From NCBI RefSeq assembly GCF_000153165.2, contig NC_014472.1:1051501-1115500 (forward strand): a DNA stretch of 64,000 bases, read 5' to 3'. Every line of letters begins with the position of its first letter. Position 1 is the stretch's first letter. The notes beneath the pieces were generated by a model, which was not told where the DNA came from, searched no databases, and saw only the letters and a list, made by a program, of their open reading frames with translations. The translations under genes and the position numbers were made by a program. This document shows, piece after piece, positions 1 through 8,280 of the stretch. The stretch is from Maribacter sp. HTCC2170 (lineage in GTDB: Bacteria > Bacteroidota > Bacteroidia > Flavobacteriales > Flavobacteriaceae).

Positions 1-476
1 CCCTTTGCCTCAATACATAGTATTTCATTGAATTTAAGCTTTATCAGGCGTCTGTCTATGTTAATGTAAAGATCTTCACCGGTTGAAGAGCCACCCGCTG
101 TCTCCAAAGTCTGCGTCCTCTTTGCCATGGCTTTTCTTATTTTTTGCATCGAAATTTCAAAACGTTCCAAGGTTATGGGTTTCACCAAATAATCAACAAT
201 AGACTCATATTGATAGGCTTCAATGGCAAAATTTGTATCGGAAGTGGTCAATACTATTCTCGGGGATTCTTTTAGCGTCTGCACAAAATCCACTCCACTA
301 AAACCTGGCATGTGAATATCAAGAAAAACAATATCTATTATATGTTGATTTAGAAATTTCATGGCATCAATGGCATTATCGAATTCTTCGATAACATCCA
401 ACTCCGGAACTTTGGAACATAATTGCTTTACGATAGCCCTAGCGGCAGTTTCGTCATCTACGATAATACAGTTCAT
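1..476 (-). CDS. LytTR-family response regulator (3' end outside window)
   Basis: Reading the minus strand from an ATG at 476 gives an open frame that runs off the window start, about 158 residues visible. It begins MNCIIVDDETAARAIVKQL, a receiver domain with the acidic pair at residues 7-8, the phospho-acceptor Asp near residue 53 (FLDIHMPG) and the conserved Lys in LVKPI. From about residue 132 it enters a LytTR DNA-binding domain (LYINIDRRLIKL). The family binds direct repeats upstream of target genes. It starts 1 bp after the HPt gene stop, so it is the likely output of the H-NOX/kinase/HPt relay encoded just upstream. Its C-terminal half is not visible. Targets are unknown. Confidence 0.9.
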   Translation of the reverse strand, partial: MNCIIVDDETAARAIVKQLCSKVPELDVIEEFDNAIDAMKFLNQHIIDIVFLDIHMPGFSGVDFVQTLKESPRIVLTTSDTNFAIEAYQYESIVDYLVKPITLERFEISMQKIRKAMAKRTQTLETAGGSSTGEDLYINIDRRLIKLKFNEILCIEAK

Positions 477-477
477 G

Positions 478-798
478 TTAAATGGTTTTTAGGTAGGTTT
501 CTATTGTTTCCAGTATCTTTCTGAAGTCCATATCCATTTCAGTGTTTCCCTCACGCAATCGCTCTTCATAGGTGACGGCAAACTTATAGGCACCTTCCAT
601 ACTCAATATATTGAATTTGTGTTTTAGCTTATGTACAATTTCAGAGGCCGCCCTAGGTAGCTCTTGCTCAATATAACCTACATATGTATCTTTTTCAACA
701 GGAAATTCTTCCTTAACAATGGCAATGAACCTATTCTCAAAGTCGATATCATCGCCAGCCAGTTCTTTTATGTAATTTAAGTTCGGTTGTTCTTTCAT
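478..798 (-). CDS. Histidine phosphotransfer (HPt) domain protein
   Basis: A 106-residue protein consisting of a single HPt four-helix bundle. The phospho-acceptor is probably His56 in the motif IVHKLKHKFNIL, which matches the HPt pattern H-x-L-K. There is no membrane segment or second domain. It lies 1 bp downstream of the histidine kinase stop and 1 bp upstream of the LytTR regulator, so the three genes are surely co-transcribed. The kinase has no receiver domain, so the intermediate receiver feeding this HPt is probably the stand-alone receiver at 3005-3406. That wiring is inference from gene order. Confidence 0.8.
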   Translation of the reverse strand: MKEQPNLNYIKELAGDDIDFENRFIAIVKEEFPVEKDTYVGYIEQELPRAASEIVHKLKHKFNILSMEGAYKFAVTYEERLREGNTEMDMDFRKILETIETYLKTI

Positions 799-799
799 T

Positions 800-2407
800 C
801 TATTTTTTTATGGTAAAATAAAATGTGGTTCCTTCTCCTACACTACTTTCCAGCCAAATTCGGCCTTCATATAAGTCAATGATTTTTTTTACGATGGAAA
901 GGCCAATACCCGTCGAACGTCCACCACTACCAATTGATTGAAATATTTTGAAAATCTTTTCATGATACTCTTTTGGTATACCTACCCCGTTGTCCTTTAT
1001 GCTAAACTGCCAATGGTCATCGTATTCTTTGGAACTTATCTGCACGAGTCCATCTTCTCTTTCGATATTGACCACCGCGTTTGCCATTAGATTTTGAAAT
1101 AATTGATGAATTTTTGTTTTATCGGCATTGATAACTGGCAAGGTGTTCATAATTACTACATCAACATTTTCCGGTATAAAAATAATTTCCCGTATTTCAT
1201 TAATGACCGTGTTAATATCAACAGGTATATTTTCCAAGCTATCCTGATCTATGCTGGAGTATTTTAATATTCCATCAATAAGTTTATCCATTCCTGCTAT
1301 TTTCTCCTGAATCTGCTGTAGATTGAAGACTCCATTTTCATCCAACACTTCTTCATAATCTTCAGACAACCAGGTCGCCAAAGCACTTATACTTCTTAAA
1401 GGTGACTTTAAATCATGGGAAACAATATGCGCATATTCCTGTAAACCTTGATTACTGGCCTCTAACTCTTTCATCAAACGTTCTTTCTGCAGCTCTAGGT
1501 TTCGTTGCTCGGTAATATCCTCTATCATTGCCACTTGATATTCTACTTCCCCATCGTCATCTTTAACGGCATTCACCGAAGTTTTTGCAAGCAATCGGGT
1601 ACCGTCTTTTCGTACGTAACCCTTTATAATTGAGAAATTGTCAAGTTCACCCGAATTCATCAACTCCATCAACCTAATGGATTTCTCATTCTCCTCAGGA
1701 GTAGAAATGTCCTTTACACTTATATTTTTAAGTTCAGCCTCAGAATATCCTAAAAGATCTGTAAAGGTTTTATTGGCTTTTATTACTTTGCCGTCTACGG
1801 TTAGCACAACACTCAATGGCGAGTTTTCAATAATTATATTGAGCTGTCTTTTTTGTTCGGCAAGTAAATGGTTAATCTCCATTTCATGGGTTACGTCTCT
1901 TATGATTCCCTGCGCAGCAATTGGCTTTCGTTCTTTATTATATATTAAACTACTATTTATCTGCACATATTTTTCGGAACCGTCCTTAACTATAATTTTG
2001 GCCTTGTAATTCTTTAGAATACCAACCTCCAACAATGATTTAAAGGAGGTGGTCGTATATTGTAAGTAATCCTTGTGCACCAAATTGGCCAAGTTTATAT
2101 GTTCTTTCGTATGATCATAGCCCAAAAAATCTTTGGCCGAAATGTTCATATTAATTACGTTGAACTTTAGATCCATTACAACATACGGATCTATAATATT
2201 TATAAAAACCCCATCCAGCTCCGAAGTTTTCTCGCTCAACAGGTTCTCCAATTTACTATTGGTTAATTTAAGGTGATGCGTAACATCATAAAGCTCCTTG
2301 GATTTATTTTCCAAAATCTTCTCTGCCTGTATTCGCGCCTTCTTTTGTCTGTCTAGTGCCTTTTTAAGAAGTATGACTTCCTTGCTATCCATTCTGGGTG
2401 ATATCAA
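800..2407 (-). CDS. PAS-PAS sensor histidine kinase (H-NOX partner)
   Basis: A 535-residue cytoplasmic kinase with no transmembrane segment. Order: coiled coil (about 12-65), PAS (about 65-175), second PAS (about 188-300, ending in DITEQ), HisKA with the phospho-acceptor His331 in IVSHDLKSP, then HATPase_c with the N box (NLMANAVVN, about 439), G1 (DNGVGIP, about 472) and G2 (TGIGLSIVKK, about 499). Its start overlaps the H-NOX gene by 23 bp. An internal ATG at 2392 (MDSKEVILLKK) is an equally good start. The absence of a membrane anchor and the translational coupling to H-NOX indicate that H-NOX is its sensory partner, as in known H-NOX/kinase pairs of other bacteria. Confidence 0.93.
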   Translation of the reverse strand: MISPRMDSKEVILLKKALDRQKKARIQAEKILENKSKELYDVTHHLKLTNSKLENLLSEKTSELDGVFINIIDPYVVMDLKFNVINMNISAKDFLGYDHTKEHINLANLVHKDYLQYTTTSFKSLLEVGILKNYKAKIIVKDGSEKYVQINSSLIYNKERKPIAAQGIIRDVTHEMEINHLLAEQKRQLNIIIENSPLSVVLTVDGKVIKANKTFTDLLGYSEAELKNISVKDISTPEENEKSIRLMELMNSGELDNFSIIKGYVRKDGTRLLAKTSVNAVKDDDGEVEYQVAMIEDITEQRNLELQKERLMKELEASNQGLQEYAHIVSHDLKSPLRSISALATWLSEDYEEVLDENGVFNLQQIQEKIAGMDKLIDGILKYSSIDQDSLENIPVDINTVINEIREIIFIPENVDVVIMNTLPVINADKTKIHQLFQNLMANAVVNIEREDGLVQISSKEYDDHWQFSIKDNGVGIPKEYHEKIFKIFQSIGSGGRSTGIGLSIVKKIIDLYEGRIWLESSVGEGTTFYFTIKK

Positions 2408-2927
2408 ATTTAACTTCTGTACCGTCTTCCTTAATCAATTCATAGGTAATATTGGCACTCCCATTAAAATGCTCAAAGGCTTTCTCCATTAACCCATGGG
2501 CCAATCTATATAATCCCCGAGAAGATGAATAGATCATTGAGATTGAAGTATTGGTCTTATCCAAAATTTTGAAAGTGGGTAATTCAGCATCTGGATATAG
2601 CTTTTTTACATGCACATGAATATGATCTTCAATAGAATACAAAAGGTCTAAAGGTGAATCATAGCTCTTTATTACCTCAGGATGAGCCTTTCCTAAACTA
2701 GTAAAAAGATAAAGTCCGAAGGTGTAGATTAAATCATCAACTGGTATATTCACCTCTCCACTAAGCCCAGTAATTAAACTAACCATTTCATTGAAATCGT
2801 ACGTTCCCACAGATGTATAAATACCATTAGATTGTAAATTTCCTTTTTCTATGATGTTATCGACGGTCTCCAAACCAAACTTGGTCTCAACCATCTCCAA
2901 GAACTCCGTAAATACAATTCCTTTCAT
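2385..2927 (-). CDS. H-NOX haem-nitric oxide sensor protein
   Basis: A 180-residue stand-alone haem-NO-binding (HNOB) protein beginning MKGIVFTEFLEMVE. By comparison with Thermoanaerobacter H-NOX (His102, Tyr131-x-Ser-x-Arg135), the proximal haem ligand is His104 in DHIHVHVKKLYPDAELP, and the haem-propionate clamp is Y133-S-S-S-R137. The residue matching the distal Tyr140 that stabilises O2 there is Leu142 here. This predicts a NO-selective, non-O2-binding sensor. In established H-NOX systems, NO-bound H-NOX inhibits the cognate kinase. It overlaps the kinase start by 23 bp and lies 77 bp downstream of a stand-alone receiver. Confidence 0.93.
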   Translation of the reverse strand: MKGIVFTEFLEMVETKFGLETVDNIIEKGNLQSNGIYTSVGTYDFNEMVSLITGLSGEVNIPVDDLIYTFGLYLFTSLGKAHPEVIKSYDSPLDLLYSIEDHIHVHVKKLYPDAELPTFKILDKTNTSISMIYSSSRGLYRLAHGLMEKAFEHFNGSANITYELIKEDGTEVKFDITQNG

Positions 2928-3004
2928 ATGTTATAAGATTATGAATTAAAAGTAAGAAAAGTAATACGCAACTTGCAAAGTTTGTTGTGAAATGCACTTT
3001 TTTG

Positions 3005-3406
3005 TTAGGCTTTCACCAGTTCGTTGATGTCCCAATAGGCTAAGACCTTTTGTAATTTGGACTCATAATCTTCATATTTAAGTGGCTTGATGACATAACC
3101 TGCTATCCCGATTCTATAGCATTCCAATAAATCGGTTCTGTTTTCCGATGTAGTTAGGATAATGGTTGGAAGGTATTTTAGCCTGTCATCTTCCTTAAGA
3201 ATTCGAAGAAATTCTATACCACTCATTCTTGGCATATTCAAATCCAACAAAATAAAGTCAGGCAATTCGGCATCTGATTTCAAAATCCCCAAGGCCTCCT
3301 CGCCATTTTTTGCTTCAATTATATTATGTTTTAATTGCAATTTTGAAACCGTTCTTTGAAGCTTCATCGTTTCAATATTATCATCTTCAATAAATAGAAT
3401 GTTCAT
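3005..3406 (-). CDS. Stand-alone receiver (CheY/Rcp1-like) response regulator
   Basis: A 133-residue single receiver domain with no output domain. Visible active-site residues are the acidic pair Asp8-Asp9, phospho-acceptor Asp55 (FILLDLNMPRMSG), the Thr in ILTTSEN (about 85) and Lys107 in VIKPLKYED. The sequence resembles Rcp1-type receivers that pair with PAS/phytochrome-like kinases. It is the first gene of a minus-strand run leading to H-NOX, kinase, HPt and LytTR regulator. The 78-bp gap to H-NOX leaves open a separate promoter. Most plausible role: shuttle between His331 of the kinase and the HPt His, or a feedback phosphate sink. Confidence 0.88.
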   Translation of the reverse strand: MNILFIEDDNIETMKLQRTVSKLQLKHNIIEAKNGEEALGILKSDAELPDFILLDLNMPRMSGIEFLRILKEDDRLKYLPTIILTTSENRTDLLECYRIGIAGYVIKPLKYEDYESKLQKVLAYWDINELVKA

Positions 3407-3610
3407 AGGAGTGAGTATCTGGTTAACTTCAAATATTACAAATTCCTAGTCAATTTAAGGATAAGGTTAGATGAATTAAAAAAAAGTGTAGACGAATGGA
3501 ACATTCCTATAGATGAATAATTTCCAACAAAACAATGCAAAACATGTTTACACTTATAAGAAACATAGTATTAATATGCTTAAAGAGTACCGTTAAGTTA
3601 TGAGCTAAAA

Positions 3611-4234
3611 CTATCTTGAACTTCCTTTTTTTACGTAAAAAGCTACTGTCATAATCCAAAAAAGAATGCTGGCTTCTATAATTCTTTGAAACAGTCCAAT
3701 GAACTTGCTTTCAGGATTTGAGAACAATACCAGTACAAAAACCAAAGCTATTGTTCCGGAAACAAATGATGTTCTAGCAAATTTTTTGGTATCCTGCTGT
3801 TTTCTACAATAAACCCCAAGTAGAATTACACTGAAAGGGACGATCAAGTAAGTTAAAAAACCAGTTAGATTATGAATGAATTGTGAAAGACTGAATGTAT
3901 TCGGATCCATTACACAACCAATATCACAAGGAAAAACTCCAGTGACTATTGTGCCCAATCCATAAAAAATGGCAAACAGTAAAAAAAGAACTTTTATTGG
4001 CCTTGACTTGGGCAAAACAAAAGGCATCAAAAACCCAAAGATGGCAAAACAAATTCCGCTTAAAATAAACGCATATCGCAAATATTGACTATCAGGCAAA
4101 CCGTTTGCATAACTTTCACTTATATACTGGCTTATATGGCTATAACCTTCAATTTGCAAACCTCCTATAATTGCGGCAATTATGAATAAGAAGACCCCAA
4201 CACTTGCAGACCAAAAAATAAAATTGTTTTTCAT
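3611..4234 (-). CDS. DUF998-family integral membrane protein
   Basis: A 207-residue protein with about six hydrophobic segments, beginning MKNNFIFWSASVGVFLFIIAAIIGG. It has the DUF998 layout: an early Ser/Tyr-rich loop (HISQYISESYANG), a GTIVTGVFPCD loop between helices 3 and 4, and an FIHNLTGFLTYL segment. No biochemical function is established for the family. It lies 19 bp upstream of the MutS homologue on the same strand and may be co-transcribed with it. About 200 bp of AT-rich sequence without a recognisable gene separates it from the receiver gene to the left. Confidence 0.7.
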   Translation of the reverse strand: MKNNFIFWSASVGVFLFIIAAIIGGLQIEGYSHISQYISESYANGLPDSQYLRYAFILSGICFAIFGFLMPFVLPKSRPIKVLFLLFAIFYGLGTIVTGVFPCDIGCVMDPNTFSLSQFIHNLTGFLTYLIVPFSVILLGVYCRKQQDTKKFARTSFVSGTIALVFVLVLFSNPESKFIGLFQRIIEASILFWIMTVAFYVKKGSSR

Positions 4235-4253
4235 TGTTAGTTGAATTTGAGAG

Positions 4254-6023
4254 CTAGACTATATCCATTTTTTTCAATAAGAAAGAGGCATTCATATTTT
4301 GACAGATTCCTTTTTTGAATTTATAATCAAAATGCAGCTCATCATCTATAATCTCAGCATCAAAAAAGTAGTTCTTCACTTGAGGTAACTCATCGGCCGC
4401 TTCACATAAACTAAGGTCATGCGTTGCAATGATTCCCGTAGATTTTGAGACAACTAATTTTTCTACGAACTTTCTCGAACCTTTGGCTTTATCAGTACTA
4501 TTAGTGCCCTTTAGGATTTCATCCAAAACAATGAAATAGCGGTCTTTTTGAATTTCATCTACGATGAATTTCAAGCGCTTTAACTCCGAAAAGAAATACG
4601 ACTCATCGTCAGTCAAAGAATCAGCAGTTCGCATACTTGTAATTAATTTTATGGGAGCATATTCTGCTTTGGATGCGCATACCGGCAATCCCACATTTGC
4701 CATTACAATTTGCAATGACACCGTTCGTAAAAACGTGCTTTTACCCGCCATGTTGGCTCCCGTAATAATCAAAAATTGTTCAGCATCTATTTCAAAATCA
4801 TTCACAACACTTTTCTTTGGATCTAATAGTGGATGCCCAGCATCAGAAGATTTTAATGTGATATTGTTGTCCGATATTTCAGGAAATGAATATTTAGGAT
4901 GGTTGAAGGCAAAATTTCCTAAGCTATTATACGCATCAAAAAATGCTATTACATTAAACCATTCTTCAACTGCACTCGAATGTGCTTTTATCCATTTCTC
5001 TATTTGAAAACAAGTGTAAAGACTTCTGAGAAAAAAGCCGTTGCCAAAAACGAGATAAATGACATTATTGTTTTGATCAAGGCTGCTTAAGAGTCCTGAA
5101 AACTCTTTAAGGACTTTTGATGTTTTCTGATCATTAGTAATGACCCGTTCTCTCTTTTTTCTTAAAATTTGAGACTTGAATTCTGTTTCTTCAAGAATGG
5201 TCAATAGCTTATTGTACTGCTCAAAAGTGCTCTGGATTTTAGACGTATCCGAGGCCAACTTTGTGATTTTCTTTGTGAAAATCCCTACAATTCCCAATCC
5301 TATGACAAGCCATAAAATCAGTGCTAATTCTGGCAATAAATTGAGAAAATAAAGTGTAATGACTGCCAATGAAGCAACCGAAAAAACAGCTGGCACATAC
5401 TTCATTGAACCTGGGATAAATGGCGTATAGGCACCTAACCATTTCGTTATTGATTTCGTGGATGTCTCTGTCTTGGTCAAGGAGGCAACTGCCGAAAATT
5501 CCTGTCGCCATTTGGGCATCTTTCCCAACTCTTGGATTGCTTCTTGCTTTCCCAGAATATTCTCAATAGAATTCTCAAGTAATACCAATGAAAATACCTC
5601 ACTCCCCTGTTTTAAAGCTGTCCTATTTGCATACTGGTAGAATGAGCCCCGACCAAACAAATCTATATCTTGACAATAAAAATGATTGGGATTTTTGTAT
5701 TCCTCTCCATTAGATAAATGATGAAATTTTCGGTCAATTACATCAATCTCAGTCTGATTAATTTTTAAGAGTGCTTTTAACCGGTCTCTTTTATACTGTA
5801 AATCTGAATGTCTTGAGACCAAAAACACAAAAAGCACAATGGCCACGACAATAATTGCCCAAACAATCCTTGTATTTCCAAAAGCAAAATACACCCCAAG
5901 GATTGTGAAACAAAAAGCAAGAAGCCTAAGCATACTTGACGCATAGAGCTGCTTTTTGATTTTAGACAAATCGCTTTTATAAGCCGTGATTTGCTTGGTA
6001 TAGAAACTTTTAAAATCCTGCAT
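4254..6023 (-). CDS. Membrane-tethered MutS-family ATPase
   Basis: A 589-residue protein with the MutS domain V ATPase at the C-terminus: Walker A GANMAGKST (422-430), Walker B FIVLDE (497-502) followed by LKGTNS, and the ATHD switch. The N-terminal mismatch-recognition and connector domains of true MutS (about 850 residues) are absent. Instead there are hydrophobic helices at roughly 28-70 and 207-250 that look like two membrane hairpins, then a lever-like helical region. This architecture is common in Bacteroidetes and annotated as DNA mismatch repair protein MutS, but lacking domain I a mismatch-repair role is unsupported. The function is unknown. Confidence 0.85.
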   Translation of the reverse strand: MQDFKSFYTKQITAYKSDLSKIKKQLYASSMLRLLAFCFTILGVYFAFGNTRIVWAIIVVAIVLFVFLVSRHSDLQYKRDRLKALLKINQTEIDVIDRKFHHLSNGEEYKNPNHFYCQDIDLFGRGSFYQYANRTALKQGSEVFSLVLLENSIENILGKQEAIQELGKMPKWRQEFSAVASLTKTETSTKSITKWLGAYTPFIPGSMKYVPAVFSVASLAVITLYFLNLLPELALILWLVIGLGIVGIFTKKITKLASDTSKIQSTFEQYNKLLTILEETEFKSQILRKKRERVITNDQKTSKVLKEFSGLLSSLDQNNNVIYLVFGNGFFLRSLYTCFQIEKWIKAHSSAVEEWFNVIAFFDAYNSLGNFAFNHPKYSFPEISDNNITLKSSDAGHPLLDPKKSVVNDFEIDAEQFLIITGANMAGKSTFLRTVSLQIVMANVGLPVCASKAEYAPIKLITSMRTADSLTDDESYFFSELKRLKFIVDEIQKDRYFIVLDEILKGTNSTDKAKGSRKFVEKLVVSKSTGIIATHDLSLCEAADELPQVKNYFFDAEIIDDELHFDYKFKKGICQNMNASFLLKKMDIV

Positions 6024-6065
6024 TCGGGAATTGGTTTTAAAACCTATAAAGATAACTAAACCACC

Positions 6066-6539
6066 CTAAGTTTTAGCGTTGGTGTTTAGCATAGCGATCT
6101 GTCCAAGATGGTAAATATCATGTTGGGAAACGCTTCGTAAAATTGGGCCAAAAGTGTACTTCTTCCCTGGCACCAATTTATCAAGCAAATCGTCGTCAAA
6201 ACTACCTAACTGCTCCAAAATTTTGCTTTGAGTGTTACTAATTTCCTGCAACATTTGTTCCCACTCTCTTTCGTTATTAATAATACGAGGTGTCCAGTCA
6301 TTGAGTTCATCAATAATTATATCATAAACTTCATCGCCCTGTAACTTCTTGATTACAAAAATCCTCCAATTAATAATGTGTTGTAAAAGAACCGCAGTGG
6401 TCTTGTTACCATAAACCTTTTCATTTACAGATTTCCAGTTTACGGTTCTCAGTTTTTTCATAACTGAATCGCCATACCACGGTTTACCATCAAAACTCTC
6501 CGTTAAATCATTTATTATGTATTCCAGTTTGTCTCGCAT
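6066..6539 (-). CDS. DinB-superfamily protein
   Basis: A 157-residue four-helix-bundle protein of the DinB/YfiT type. The family's metal-binding His residues are visible in LLQHIINWR (about residue 49) and near the C-terminus in SQHDIYHLGQIAML. The family includes thiol-S-transferases acting with bacillithiol or mycothiol, and many members of unknown role. Flavobacteria often encode several DinB paralogues. It starts 3 bp after the stop of the MmcQ-like gene and is probably part of the same minus-strand operon. The substrate cannot be named from sequence. Confidence 0.75.
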   Translation of the reverse strand: MRDKLEYIINDLTESFDGKPWYGDSVMKKLRTVNWKSVNEKVYGNKTTAVLLQHIINWRIFVIKKLQGDEVYDIIIDELNDWTPRIINNEREWEQMLQEISNTQSKILEQLGSFDDDLLDKLVPGKKYTFGPILRSVSQHDIYHLGQIAMLNTNAKT

Positions 6540-6542
6540 AGT

Positions 6543-6902
6543 TTAATCCAGAGCGTCAAACTCTGACCTTAGTTTTTTAGTGAATTTAGACACAACCAAG
6601 TCGTAGGAATGATCAACAAGTTCTATAATCAGTTTTGGCGGAAGATTACCCAGCATAATGGTATTCCAGTGGACTTTGCTCATATGATACCCTGGTATTA
6701 TTTCTCCATCATATTCCTCTCTTAATGTAATCGCCCTTTCCGGGTCACATTTTAAATTGACCTGTGCAGGAAGGCGTTCCAAGCCAACCAACGCGAACAT
6801 TTTACCCATAACTTTAAAGACCAAGGTATGCTCATCAAAAGGAAACTCCTCAGTTATTCCTTTTTTAGATATACAATAATCCCTGAATTCCTCAATATGC
6901 AT
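6543..6902 (-). CDS. MmcQ/YjbR-family protein
   Basis: A 119-residue small protein beginning MHIEEFRDYCISKKGITEEFPFDEHTLVFKV, the typical MmcQ/YjbR opening. It continues with KMFALVGLERLP, a VNLKCDPE strand, and YHMSKVHWNTIML, the hallmark HW-N motif of the family's CyaY/double-wing-like DNA-binding-related fold. No enzymatic activity is established for the family. It sits 3 bp upstream of the DinB-like gene and 10 bp downstream of the secreted Dabb-like gene, so the three are likely one transcript. Confidence 0.8.
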   Translation of the reverse strand: MHIEEFRDYCISKKGITEEFPFDEHTLVFKVMGKMFALVGLERLPAQVNLKCDPERAITLREEYDGEIIPGYHMSKVHWNTIMLGNLPPKLIIELVDHSYDLVVSKFTKKLRSEFDALD

Positions 6903-6912
6903 GGTCTAGAAT

Positions 6913-7308
6913 TTAGATTGTTGTTGAATCATAAACAATAACCTTTGTCCATAAATGGCTAGATTCCTCAATAAACAATTTATGAGGTGCCTCATCTTGA
7001 TAATTCTTTTGAGCCTCAGCCGATTCGAAAGTAACAATCAATGAATAGGTGAAGGATCCATCAACAACATCTCTACTAGCTTTCGGAGGATATCCGATAA
7101 ACTTTGTTTTTGCGTAACCCGAATTGTTTAAAAACTTCTTGAGGGAAGTTTCGAAGGCTACACGGTCCTCCTTCTTATCTGGATTTTCCAACCAAAAATA
7201 AACGGTATGTGCAAAATTGGCATCAAATTCTTTCATGGTATTTTCTGTTTGGCCGTAACCGGCAATGGTAAAAGTTAAAATTAATACTGCGCAAAATATC
7301 TTTTTCAT
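6913..7308 (-). CDS. Secreted Dabb (stress-responsive A/B barrel) domain protein
   Basis: I start the gene at the ATG at 7308, which forms an ATGA overlap with the stop of the DUF4230 gene. An upstream in-frame ATG at 7368 would only add residues translated from within that gene. From 7308 the protein is 131 residues with a clear signal peptide (MKKIFCAVLILTFTIAGYGQ). The mature part has a Dabb-like ferredoxin fold: FAHTVYFWLENPDKKEDR, GYPPKASRDVV, YSLIVTFES, then HKLFIEESSHLW. The family includes plant stress-responsive proteins and dimeric A/B-barrel enzymes. No substrate can be inferred. Confidence 0.75.
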   Translation of the reverse strand: MKKIFCAVLILTFTIAGYGQTENTMKEFDANFAHTVYFWLENPDKKEDRVAFETSLKKFLNNSGYAKTKFIGYPPKASRDVVDGSFTYSLIVTFESAEAQKNYQDEAPHKLFIEESSHLWTKVIVYDSTTI

Positions 7309-7928
7309 AAATCCAATAGTTTCTTTTGTTTTTCGTCTATTTCCAAGGCCGAATAATCCAATCTCCATCCAATGGTCTCAACGATTTTCTCAATAAGTAA
7401 AACCGCTTCCAAAGCCTCTCGCCTTGCTGTATCCATTAATCCGCTTTCAGGAATTTTTTCCAAGATATGCTTCTTCGCCTCTTTATTCAAAGAGGTAAGG
7501 TCATTGGGTGTAAACGTATTGAATAACCCGTTCTGAATATCATAGAACTCCAATTCTGGCTCAATGGATATTACTTCTGGTTCAGGGAAATTAGATAGAA
7601 TAATCTTCTTTTTTTCGTTGTCTGCGTGCATGAATATTTTTTGAAGATCATACCCTATTTGAGCCTTTGCATTGATAACAATCAGCGCTTTCTTTTTACT
7701 GCTCACCAAACTCATAAAATGTTCTTTGGTGTTCTCATATTTATAAATTTCAGCAAAATCCCCTTCGACAGAAATCAATTTACAGACACTTTTTATTTTT
7801 TCTAAAAGCACTGTTGATTGATGCTCTGTAAGTTCCTTACTTTTCTTTTTACCGAATAAGGAAAAAAGCCAATACATAAGTATGGCACCAAGAACCAATC
7901 CCAAAAAAATCTCAACAATACTATCCAT
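7305..7928 (-). CDS. DUF4230-family membrane-anchored protein
   Basis: A 207-residue protein with one N-terminal membrane anchor (residues about 4-22) and a soluble domain matching DUF4230: KLISVEGDFAEIYKYE, KKALIVINAKAQIGYDL, then ISNFPEPEVISIEPELEFYD-like strands. The family is common in Bacteroidetes and its function is unknown. The 5' end overlaps the DUF4260 gene by 8 bp and the 3' end overlaps the Dabb gene by 4 bp, so translation is probably coupled across the three genes. Confidence 0.75.
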   Translation of the reverse strand: MDSIVEIFLGLVLGAILMYWLFSLFGKKKSKELTEHQSTVLLEKIKSVCKLISVEGDFAEIYKYENTKEHFMSLVSSKKKALIVINAKAQIGYDLQKIFMHADNEKKKIILSNFPEPEVISIEPELEFYDIQNGLFNTFTPNDLTSLNKEAKKHILEKIPESGLMDTARREALEAVLLIEKIVETIGWRLDYSALEIDEKQKKLLDL

Positions 7929-8280
7929 GCTTTTTTCCTATTTCGCCCAAGTGGGTGAATTTGAAACCCTTTTCAAATTTTAAACCATAACCAAGAGCCC
8001 TGTCCAATGAAGCATGTGAAAATAATATAATTCCAGCTAATTGGCATATCGGCATGGAAAAATACATTCCAATAAAATAAATGAGAATGGCCAACCCTTT
8101 ATGATGAAATAAATTATAGGATATAGCACCAACTTTATTTCCGAACAGATAACCGACCATACCTATATCAGGGGCCAGTATTAGCACTAAAAACCACCAC
8201 CATTGATATCCCAATAGACCAAACATGAAGATTCCAAGAACCAACATCATTACCTCCTCCAACTTTATCAATAACTTCAT
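7921..8280 (-). CDS. DUF4260-family integral membrane protein
   Basis: A 119-residue protein with about four hydrophobic helices. It has the DUF4260 signatures: EE near the N-terminus (KLEEVMMLVLGI), LAPDIGMVGYL, NLFHHKGLAI and a C-terminal HASLDRALGYGLKF motif. Conserved Asp and His residues inside or next to the helices suggest an enzyme or metal site, but no function has been established. It overlaps the cyclase stop by 1 bp (TAATG) and the DUF4230 gene by 8 bp, so it sits in the middle of a tightly packed minus-strand operon. Confidence 0.75.
   Translation of the reverse strand: MKLLIKLEEVMMLVLGIFMFGLLGYQWWWFLVLILAPDIGMVGYLFGNKVGAISYNLFHHKGLAILIYFIGMYFSMPICQLAGIILFSHASLDRALGYGLKFEKGFKFTHLGEIGKKHG

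Noticed and set aside
1638-2009. Open frame on the plus strand opposite the PAS kinase
   Set aside because: Antisense shadow of a strongly conserved kinase; composition is low-complexity Ser/Ile/Leu and no family pattern is visible.
4254-6023. Canonical mismatch repair MutS
   Set aside because: Only 589 residues, no mismatch-binding domain, and membrane helices present.
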